From Clostridiales bacterium (GTDB lineage Bacteria; Bacillota; Clostridia; Christensenellales; CAG-314): 5,708 nucleotides of DNA. The translations under genes and the position numbers were made by a program. The notes under the pieces were generated by a model that worked only from the letters and a program-made list of their open reading frames with translations, was not told the DNA's origin and ran no database searches. Each line of letters opens with the position of its first letter. Within the stretch, counting starts at the first letter, position 1. Below are positions 1-5,165 of the stretch, piece by piece. The stretch is taken from positions 5,818 to 11,525 of the forward strand of contig DPQS01000008.1 of the NCBI GenBank assembly GCA_003537755.1, given 5' to 3'.

Positions 1-1
1 A

Positions 2-448
2 GGACTCAACTGGCAAAGCGGTCGCTTCGGCGGAATATCCGCGCTGATGGACTCGGCGGCAAATCAACGCACGCTAAACGGACAAAAAAGCGTTGCCGAA
101 CTGTTTGCCGCTGAAGGCATAGACGTAAACACACGCGTAAACAAGGACGTGTACACCGGCATCAACAAGGTAAAAGCCATGTTGAAGCCGCTTCGCGGAA
201 AGCCGAAGCTGTACATTTTCAGCAGTTGCGTAAACATGATTCGGGAAATAAAGGGGTATTTCTGGGGCGAAAACGACAGCCCGATTAAAAAGGATGACCA
301 CGCCATGGACGAACTGCGGTACTACGTCTGTTCTGTCGTGGACGAGCCTCGCAAAGCGGAACAAACGGCGGTGCAACGCGACAAGGAACGTCTTGCGCGG
401 AAACTGAAACGACGTCTGCCGATACGCGACGACATAAGGAATTGTTGA
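2..448 (+). CDS. Phage terminase large subunit, C-terminal part (5' end outside window)
   Basis: This is the C-terminal end of the DNA-packaging motor protein, which translocates DNA into the prohead with its N-terminal ATPase and cuts the concatemer with its C-terminal nuclease. The reading frame is already open at base 2, so the ATG at 47 is internal and the ATPase part lies upstream. About 148 residues are visible. Seen directly: a V-A-E-L-F stretch, then NKDVYTGINKVKAMLKP, then a PKLYIFSSCVNMIREIKGY segment, then DDHAMDELRYY (codons 293-325). A late Asp/His-rich DDHAMD-LRY motif is typical of the RNase-H-like nuclease of large terminases, where an Asp in it helps bind metal. The tail after it is basic (KRRLPIRDDIRNC). 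It ends in TGA at 446-448, 2 nt before the next ATG, so the two are probably translated from one message. Family call is from recognised motifs, not a search. Confidence 0.92.
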   Translation, partial: GLNWQSGRFGGISALMDSAANQRTLNGQKSVAELFAAEGIDVNTRVNKDVYTGINKVKAMLKPLRGKPKLYIFSSCVNMIREIKGYFWGENDSPIKKDDHAMDELRYYVCSVVDEPRKAEQTAVQRDKERLARKLKRRLPIRDDIRNC

Positions 449-450
449 CA

Positions 451-822
451 ATGAACAAACCGATTGACTACAAACAAAAATTGACGAGGCTGCTTCTTCG
501 ACGTGCGCAAGGTTACCCCTACACGGAAAAGACCGACGAGTACGCCGTGGTGGACGGCGAAGTTACGCTGACCAGACGCAAGGTTGTCACCAAGCGAGTG
601 CAACCGGATGCAGACGCGCTGAAAATGCTGATTGACCTTGACGGCGCGACGGACATCACGCAGATGACCGACGAGGAATTGCAAAGCGAAAAATTGCGGC
701 TTATCGCGCTTCTGAAACAGTGCGAGGACGAGTGCGACACCGCGAAAAACAGCGAACACGGCGAAAAAACGGACGGAACGGAAAACAAAATTACGGCGGT
801 TGCCGGAAAGGAGGAAACATGA
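451..822 (+). CDS. Small phage protein resembling the C-terminal region of terminase small subunits
   Basis: This 123-aa protein has no certain function. The ATG at 451 is chosen because AAGGA (436-440) lies 10 nt upstream; an in-frame TTG at 442 would overlap the terminase and put the SD too close. Residues 17-31 (RRAQGYPYTEKTDEY) and 44-63 (KVVTKRVQPDADALKMLIDL) follow a pattern I know from terminase small subunits and related phage proteins: a basic helix, a GY-Y-E turn, an acidic strand pair, then VTK-V-PD--AL before the last helix. The usual N-terminal helix-turn-helix is missing, and the W-L-x-N-R ending is replaced by MLIDLDG. Residues 72-92 (MTDEELQSEKLRLIALLKQCE) look helical, possibly coiled coil. 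The last 30 residues are charged and probably disordered. It sits between large terminase and portal, so a packaging role is plausible but inferred. The stop overlaps the next start (ATGA). Confidence 0.8.
   Translation: MNKPIDYKQKLTRLLLRRAQGYPYTEKTDEYAVVDGEVTLTRRKVVTKRVQPDADALKMLIDLDGATDITQMTDEELQSEKLRLIALLKQCEDECDTAKNSEHGEKTDGTENKITAVAGKEET
807..814 (+). promoter_or_regulatory. Strong ribosome binding site that sets the start at 819
   Basis: AAAGGAGG lies 4 nt before the ATG at 819. It sits inside the 3' end of the preceding gene and selects the 819 start over upstream in-frame codons such as the one at 720. Confidence 0.85.
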
Positions 823-1028
823 TATCTCAAATCAACACCAAGGTAAGTTGCGACATGCCCGATTGCCGAAACAAGGCGACGTATGCCGTGCCGCTTAAAG
901 GCAGGGGCGCGGCGTTGTACCTTTGCGCGGAATGCGTGGACGCGCTGTGCAACACTCTCAACAGTGTGCGCGTGCCTAAAAGTCCGAAAAACCAAATCAA
1001 AAAGATGCTTGACAGCAAAAAGAATTGA
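819..1028 (+). CDS. Small cysteine-rich, probably zinc-binding phage protein
   Basis: This 69-aa protein starts at the ATG that overlaps the previous stop by 4 nt (ATGA, 819-822), behind a near-perfect SD, so translation is probably coupled. It carries five cysteines: C11-x4-C16, then C36-x2-C39, then C44. The two pairs, about 19 residues apart, are a common layout for a zinc ribbon or treble clef; between them lies a short strand-like stretch (KATYAVPLKGRGAALYL). The C-terminal end (RVPKSPKNQIKKMLDSKKN) is strongly basic and could contact nucleic acid. The role is not known to me. Its place between packaging genes and the portal suggests a head or packaging accessory, but a small transcription or host-directed factor is equally possible. 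It ends with TGA at 1026-1028, 28 nt before the portal start. A longer version from 720 is unlikely, because it would overprint the upstream gene and ignore the SD. Confidence 0.8.
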   Translation: MISQINTKVSCDMPDCRNKATYAVPLKGRGAALYLCAECVDALCNTLNSVRVPKSPKNQIKKMLDSKKN

Positions 1029-1056
1029 CAGACGTTAACGACAAAAAGGAGGAAAA

Positions 1057-2886
1057 ATGAGCAGTAAACAATCGACGGAACGCTACGCCGAGGATGTCGT
1101 GAAAGAAATAAAAGCCGACTTCCTGGCGCGGCAACGTATGCGCCGCCCGTACGAACTGGGGTGGCAACTGAACATGAATTTCGTAATGGGCAACCAGTAT
1201 TGTCAGGTGGGACCGCGAGGTAGTATCGAACAGGAAGACAAGTACTTCTTCTGGCAGGAAAAGCAGGTGTTCAACCACATTGCGCCCATTGTGGAAACAA
1301 GGCTTTGCCGTCTGAGCCGTGTTCGTCCGCGTCCCATTGCGCGCCCGTTCAGTAGCAGTGACTGTGACGTAAACAGTGCGAAAATGGCAACTAAAATACT
1401 GGACAGCGCAAGGCAAAAGACCGGATTTGAAAAGGTCGTCAGCCGCGTGACCGCATGGAGCGAAGTGTGCGGCACGGCGTTTTACAAGGTGTCGTGGGAC
1501 GCGTCGGACGGCGGCGACGTGGTGGTGTCGGCGTGCAGCCCCTTTGAAATTTACCCCGACAGCAACGTTGCGCAAAGCGTGGAGGATTGCACGTCGCTTA
1601 TTCACGCCAAGGTGTACCCGACAAGCGAAATTGCCAAGCGTTGGGGCGTTGACGTAAAGGGCGAAACCTTTAAGGTGTTCAACATCGACAGCACGTCGGC
1701 GATCGGGGGCCTTGGGTACAACTCTACCGTGCCCAGCGTTACGCAGGAAACAAAGCAGGGACAAGCCCTTGTAATCGAGCGTTACACGCGCGCGGGCAAG
1801 GACAACCCCGAAGGCAAACTGCAGATTGTAGTCGGTGACAAACTGGTGTACGACGGAGCGTTGCCCTATGTGACCGGCGACGGCGGCAAGCGCGGCTTCC
1901 CGTTTGTGCGACAGATTTCTGCCGAGCAGGTGGGGTGCTTCTGGGGCGCGAGTATCGTGGACAGACTGATACCCGTTCAACGCGCCTACAACGCCGTCAA
2001 AAACCGCAAACACGAATTTCTGAATCGCCTTGCGATGGGAGTGCTTATGGTAGAGGACGGCAGCGTGGACACCGACAACCTGGAGGAAGAAGGCTTGTCG
2101 CCCGGGAAAATACTTGTGTATCGTCAGGGCTCGGTAAAGCCGCAACTTATGGAAAGCGGCAGTGTGCCGAGCGACTTCGGCGACGAAGAGGACAGGTTGC
2201 TTGACGAATTTGCCACGGTGTCGGGTGTGTCGGAATTTGCGCGCACCGGCACGACGCCTGCCAACACTACAAGCGGCGTGGCGTTGCAACTTATTGCCGA
2301 GCAGGACGACATACGCCTGGCAAGCAGCATCGACAGCGTAAAGACAAGCATAAAGACGGTGGCGAAGTTTATCCTGCGGCTGTACAAACAGTTTGTGTCC
2401 TACGCACGACTGACCCGTTACACCGACGGACAAAACAACGCCGAAGTGTTTTACTTTTCGGGGTGCGACATCGGCAGCGACGACGTGGTGTTTGAAACGG
2501 AAAACGAACTTACCGACACCCCTGCGACGCGCCGCACTATGTTGTTCGATTTGCTTAACGCAGGCATACTTAGCGACGCCGACGGCAAACTGAGCGTGGC
2601 AAGCAAAGCCAAGGTGCTGTCGCTGATGGGCTTCGGCAACTGGGAAAACGCGCAGGACATCGCGCAACTGCACATAGCGCGTGCCGACAAGGAAAACGTG
2701 GACATCGACCACGCTGAAATACTGGAAGTGGACGACCACGAAATACACATCGAACAGCACACTCGTTTCGTGATTGCCAACACGACGGAAAACTTCGACG
2801 AGGCGTATCGTGAAAAGGTGCTTGCACATATCCGTGCGCACAAAGCAGCACTTAAGGCTGCACAAAGTGACAATAAGGTGGATTAA
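1057..2886 (+). CDS. Phage portal protein
   Basis: The portal forms the dodecameric ring at one capsid vertex through which DNA enters and leaves, and is the docking site for terminase and then for the neck. The 609-aa product starts at an ATG 4 nt after AAGGAGG (1046-1052). Seen directly: an N-terminal helical segment with R-x-x-x-RRPYELGWQLNMNFVMGNQY (residues 26-48), then VFNHIAPIVETRLCRLSRVRPRP (71-93), then a strand-rich wing (about 136-290, including the CGTAFYKVSWD and SPFEIYPD segments). Next come RLIPVQRAYNAVKNRKHEFLNRL (303-325), a helical crown-side region with the loop TGTTPANTTSGVALQLI (397-413), and an acidic and His-rich tail (DDHEIHIEQHTRF, 559-571). This order fits the large-portal group that includes P22-type portals; exact family is from memory. 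The gene has no TTA, CTA or TCA codons, which leaves the antisense frame open throughout. The stop is 3 nt before the scaffold start, so the two are co-expressed. Confidence 0.92.
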   Translation: MSSKQSTERYAEDVVKEIKADFLARQRMRRPYELGWQLNMNFVMGNQYCQVGPRGSIEQEDKYFFWQEKQVFNHIAPIVETRLCRLSRVRPRPIARPFSSSDCDVNSAKMATKILDSARQKTGFEKVVSRVTAWSEVCGTAFYKVSWDASDGGDVVVSACSPFEIYPDSNVAQSVEDCTSLIHAKVYPTSEIAKRWGVDVKGETFKVFNIDSTSAIGGLGYNSTVPSVTQETKQGQALVIERYTRAGKDNPEGKLQIVVGDKLVYDGALPYVTGDGGKRGFPFVRQISAEQVGCFWGASIVDRLIPVQRAYNAVKNRKHEFLNRLAMGVLMVEDGSVDTDNLEEEGLSPGKILVYRQGSVKPQLMESGSVPSDFGDEEDRLLDEFATVSGVSEFARTGTTPANTTSGVALQLIAEQDDIRLASSIDSVKTSIKTVAKFILRLYKQFVSYARLTRYTDGQNNAEVFYFSGCDIGSDDVVFETENELTDTPATRRTMLFDLLNAGILSDADGKLSVASKAKVLSLMGFGNWENAQDIAQLHIARADKENVDIDHAEILEVDDHEIHIEQHTRFVIANTTENFDEAYREKVLAHIRAHKAALKAAQSDNKVD

Positions 2887-2889
2887 ACT

Positions 2890-3438
2890 ATGGAATTCGG
2901 CAAATTCAACTCGCTGGAAGATCTTGTGAAAGGCTACAATGCCCTTGAACAGGCATTTACGCAAAAGTGTCAGCAAGTGAAGGAACTTCAAAACAATATC
3001 AACAACAACAGCGCGGCGACGTCACCCGAAACGGGTACAAACGAAGCCGCGCCGAACAACGGCGGTACAAACGGAAACGCGTCACCGAACGGGCAGAATT
3101 ACGCTGCGACGGCAGCGGAAAATGTTTGCGACGGTACAAACGCGGATACGTCACCGACGGCATACGGCGCACAAAGCGCGACGATTGGCACGGTCCCCGA
3201 CAAAGGCCCAACCGCACCCGAAGTCGACAATCGCACGCAGGACAAATCGACGGAATTGTTGTCGCAACTAAGGCAAATTCTGACAGACAACCCCGAGTTG
3301 CTGGCGGGACTTGCCCCGAAGCAGTCGATTGCGCCACCCTCCGTGATAAGCGGAGGAGGCAACGTGTCTATGGCTTTGCCTTCTCGGCCAAAGACGCTGA
3401 AGGAAGCATCCGAGATGGCACAAAAACTGTTTGAGTAG
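2890..3438 (+). CDS. Probable capsid scaffolding protein
   Basis: This 182-aa protein is called a scaffold from its place between portal and capsid genes and from its architecture. Scaffolds guide coat proteins into a correctly sized prohead and then leave. The ATG at 2890 follows AAGGTGGA (2875-2882) by 7 nt. Residues 5-35 (KFNSLEDLVKGYNALEQAFTQKCQQVKELQ) form a likely amphipathic helix. Residues 36-115 are low complexity, rich in N, T, G, A and P, and contain short repeats. Residues 118-140 (DKSTELLSQLRQILTDNPELLAG) are again helical. The end (PSVISGGGNVSMALPSRPKTLKEASEMAQKLFE, 150-182) resembles C-termini of scaffold-like phage proteins I recall. Scaffold sequences diverge quickly, so homology alone would be weak evidence. 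It could instead be a head-vertex or internal virion protein. No protease motif is visible. Confidence 0.72.
   Translation: MEFGKFNSLEDLVKGYNALEQAFTQKCQQVKELQNNINNNSAATSPETGTNEAAPNNGGTNGNASPNGQNYAATAAENVCDGTNADTSPTAYGAQSATIGTVPDKGPTAPEVDNRTQDKSTELLSQLRQILTDNPELLAGLAPKQSIAPPSVISGGGNVSMALPSRPKTLKEASEMAQKLFE
3034..3157 (+). repeat. Short in-frame repeats in the scaffold linker
   Basis: The 10-mer ggtacaaacg occurs exactly three times, at 3034, 3064 and 3133, spaced 30 and 69 nt, both multiples of three. The last two copies are each followed 7 nt later by gtcaccga (3081 and 3150), giving two 25-nt units matching at about 20 positions. A gtcacccga at 3021 precedes the first copy. They encode GTN...SP-type peptides (GTNGNASP, GTNADTSP) in the disordered middle of the protein. 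They look like slippage or duplication products in a tolerant linker. Confidence 0.75.
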
Positions 3439-3620
3439 CGCACGGAAGTAAATTCCGTATGCCTCGTTGCGTAAAAATCGGTCGGTCATTTTTGCATACG
3501 TATCGTAAAATTTACGACAAAATCTGCAAAAAACTGCGACAAACGCCGTGTTGGCGAAACAAAGTCGCAACGGCGCATGCGTCTGCCCGAACACAAACTT
3601 ATTACAAGGAGAACAACACA
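3439..3620 (+). promoter_or_regulatory. Structured non-coding leader before the major capsid gene
   Basis: This 182-nt gap stands out in a module where other gene gaps are 2 to 45 nt. It is rich in inverted repeats: (1) acggaa/ttccgt with a 5-nt loop at 3442-3458; (2) cgtatgc (3456-3462) with gcatacg (3494-3500), continued inward by aaaaat (3473-3478) with attttt (3488-3493), leaving a 10-nt one-sided bulge and a 9-nt loop; (3) tcgta/tacga at 3503-3517; (4) tgcgac/gtcgca enclosing cgcc/ggcg at 3535-3569, with A-rich internal loops. Hairpins 1 and 2 share bases 3456-3458 and so compete. No clear -10/-35 pair was found and no T-run follows any hairpin, so these are not simple terminators. The capsid frame happens to be open through the leader from 3435. 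A translation-control or mRNA-stability element for capsid protein is an inference. Confidence 0.6.
3606..3611 (+). promoter_or_regulatory. Ribosome binding site that decides the capsid start
   Basis: AAGGAG lies 9 nt before the ATG at 3621. It supports 3621 over the in-frame ATG at 3459, which has only a weak ggaag 10 nt upstream that is itself inside a hairpin. Confidence 0.8.
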
Positions 3621-4787
3621 ATGATTACTATCGACAGTGCGGACAAAGCGTTGAAATCTTACTACCTTGACGTTGTGTCCAATTCACTCAACACAAAAAT
3701 CAACCCTTTGCTTGCCAAATTTGAACAGACTTCAGCCGACGTGTGGGGCAAGGAAGTCCGCAAGGTTGTCAGCAACGGTATCAACGGCGGCTTCGGTGCC
3801 GGTACCGAAACGGGCGATCTGCCTGCGGCAAGCAAACACAATTACCAGCAAATGGTGCTTACCCTCAAAAACCTGTACGGCACAATCGAAGTGACGGACA
3901 AGGCGGTACGTGCGGCAGCGGGCAACAGCGGCGCATTTCTCAGCCTTCTGGAAAACGAAATGGAAAACCTTATCCGCTCGGCAAAACTCAACTTCGGTCG
4001 TATGCTTTTCGGGGACGGTAAGGGTATCCTCGGAAACGTGTCGGCAGTATCCGGTAACGTGCTTACCCTTGACAGTGTAAAGGGTATCTTCGAAGGCATG
4101 ATCGTTGACGTAGTTTCCGACGACAGCGATTCCGTAGTGGTGGGCGGTCGTCGCGTAGGCAGCGTTGACCGTACCAACAAGAAAATCGTACTTGAAGGCG
4201 CGGTGATTGCCACGAACACGATTGCCGAAGGCAACTACGTCACGGTGCAGGGCAGTTACGAAAACGAACTTACCGGTCTTGGCGCGATTTTCGGCAGTGA
4301 CAGCACTCTGTACGGAATCGACCGCGACACTCACAAGTGGCTGAAACCTTACACAAAGACTTCGACTACCATCACCGACGCGGTAATTCAGGGCGTCATA
4401 GACACCGTAGAGGAAAACAGCGGCTACTATGCCGACATGCTGGTGTGCTCGGCAGGGGTCAAGCGCGCTTACATCGACTACCTTGTCACCAACCGCACCA
4501 ATGTGGAGTACATGCAGCTCGATGACGGCACGCAGGCAATTTCCTACCAAGGTATCCCGATGGTAAGCGACCGTTTCTGCCCGTCCAAGACAATGTACGC
4601 TTTGCACACGCCCTCTTTCCGCATTTACCAACTGTGCGACTGGCGTTGGCTGGAAGGCGACGACGGCAAGGTGCTTAAGCAAATCGGCGGTAAGCCCGTG
4701 TACAACGCAACGCTTGTCAAGTACGCAGACATTTTGTGCGAACGCCCCAACGCTCAAGGCTCCGTTACCAACATTACCGAAGCGTAA
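3621..4787 (+). CDS. Major capsid protein (HK97-fold type)
   Basis: This is the main shell protein; hundreds of copies form the icosahedral head. The start at 3621 gives 388 aa and follows AAGGAG; the frame is open back to 3435, but a start at 3459 would add a basic 54-residue extension unlike the family. Seen directly: an N-terminal helical arm (ALKSYYLDVVSNSLNTKINPLLAKFE, 10-35), a segment VWGKEVRKVVSNGINGGFGAGTETGDLP (41-68), then TLKNLYGTIEVTDKAVRAA (81-99) and ENLIRSAKLNFGRMLFGDG (115-133). A strand-rich insert follows at about 139-213, then ELTGLGAIF (216-224), WLKPY (240-244), and the C-terminal domain with MLVCSAGVKRAYIDYL and SYQGIPMVSDRFCP (308-321). These blocks match phage capsid proteins I recall from Bacillota phages. 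A delta-domain cleavage site is not evident and no protease lies upstream, consistent with a separate scaffold. A strong terminator begins 6 nt after its TAA. Confidence 0.92.
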   Translation: MITIDSADKALKSYYLDVVSNSLNTKINPLLAKFEQTSADVWGKEVRKVVSNGINGGFGAGTETGDLPAASKHNYQQMVLTLKNLYGTIEVTDKAVRAAAGNSGAFLSLLENEMENLIRSAKLNFGRMLFGDGKGILGNVSAVSGNVLTLDSVKGIFEGMIVDVVSDDSDSVVVGGRRVGSVDRTNKKIVLEGAVIATNTIAEGNYVTVQGSYENELTGLGAIFGSDSTLYGIDRDTHKWLKPYTKTSTTITDAVIQGVIDTVEENSGYYADMLVCSAGVKRAYIDYLVTNRTNVEYMQLDDGTQAISYQGIPMVSDRFCPSKTMYALHTPSFRIYQLCDWRWLEGDDGKVLKQIGGKPVYNATLVKYADILCERPNAQGSVTNITEA

Positions 4788-4793
4788 TTTATC

Positions 4794-4827
4794 GGCGGCG
4801 GCGACATTTTTCGCCGTCGCCCTTTTT
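4794..4827 (+). terminator. Rho-independent terminator after the major capsid gene
   Basis: An 11-bp GC-rich stem pairs 4794-4804 (ggcggcggcga) with 4811-4821 (tcgccgtcgcc), with one G-U pair (4798/4817) and a 6-nt loop (catttt). One C and then TTTTT (4823-4827) follow. The stem starts only 6 nt after the capsid stop codon, so a ribosome finishing the capsid protein could cover its base and weaken it. It likely lets capsid transcripts accumulate over downstream neck and tail transcripts, with partial readthrough. No other comparable hairpin plus T-run was seen in the window. Confidence 0.85.
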
Positions 4828-4832
4828 GAAAA

Positions 4833-5162
4833 ATGGACAATTTAATTGAACTGACAGACGATCTGTTTGACATATGCAGCAGGCTTAAATCGGTAAATAG
4901 TGACTACTTTGTGGTGTACAACGTGACAAAAAAGCGTTTTGAAGTGCACAATAAGTCGCTTAGTAAGCAATCGCTTGCGTTCGTGGTGCCATTTGACGAA
5001 CTGGACTGCCGTACCGTGGATTACGCCCTGTACACCCGTGCGGAAAACGTCGAACGTATTGTTGCCGACATCGAAAGGCACAACGCCGAAGCGGAAAAAG
5101 CCGCACTTAAAGCGGAAGCAGACAACTGCATTGGAAGGCTCGATTGTGCTGTCGAGGAGTAA
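4833..5162 (+). CDS. Small phage structural-module protein of unknown function
   Basis: This 109-aa acidic protein is not one I can assign a function. The ATG at 4833 is the only usable upstream start, since TGA lies in frame at 4827-4829; there is no recognisable SD because the terminator T-run occupies that place. Residues 1-20 (MDNLIELTDDLFDICSRLKS) look helical. Residues 24-41 (DYFVVYNVTKKRFEVHNK) look like a beta hairpin, followed by LAFVVPFDELDCRTVDYALYTRAENVE (48-74). Residues 75-98 are a charged helix (IVADIERHNAEAEKAALKAEAD), possibly coiled coil. I recall similar short proteins directly behind capsid genes in Clostridia phages, usually unnamed. A capsid decoration or neck role is possible but unproven. 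It ends 3 nt before the next gene and its last codons (gaggag) form that gene's SD. Confidence 0.8.
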   Translation: MDNLIELTDDLFDICSRLKSVNSDYFVVYNVTKKRFEVHNKSLSKQSLAFVVPFDELDCRTVDYALYTRAENVERIVADIERHNAEAEKAALKAEADNCIGRLDCAVEE

Positions 5163-5165
5163 ACT

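Noticed and set aside
445..450. TTGACA, a perfect -35 hexamer, with tacaaa at 469-474
   Set aside because: The -10 match is only partial and would start transcription inside the gene. The hexamer arises from the stop codon context.
1025..1030. Second perfect TTGACA just before the portal gene
   Set aside because: At 16-18 nt downstream lies the SD region (aggaggaa), with no -10-like sequence.
997..2991. 664-aa open frame on the minus strand opposite the portal
   Set aside because: It is codon-aligned with the portal gene, and its product has the His/Val/Arg/Phe-rich look of an antisense translation. The portal protein is clearly recognisable.
2967..3434. 155-codon Arg-rich frame overprinting the scaffold gene (GTG start)
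   Set aside because: No SD before the GTG, and the composition (repeated YKR, RR) is what the repeat-rich linker gives in a shifted frame.
3421..3440. Frameshift fusion of scaffold into the capsid frame
   Set aside because: A -1 shift at ttt would hit the TGA at 3432-3434 and a shift at gag has no slippery sequence. No programmed site is visible.
3496..3503. atacgtat and other short palindromes (cgttaacg at 1033, cgcatgcg at 3574)
   Set aside because: Eight-base palindromes are expected by chance in a window this size. They have no repeated partner sites to suggest an operator.
3459..3620. 54-residue N-terminal extension of the capsid protein from ATG 3459
   Set aside because: Weak SD inside a hairpin, basic sequence unlike capsid arms, and a good SD at 3606 for the ATG at 3621. 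An open run of this length is not rare by chance.
3732..4757. 341-aa minus-strand frame opposite the capsid gene
   Set aside because: Codon-aligned shadow of the capsid gene, explained by the lack of TTA, CTA and TCA after the TCA at 3729.
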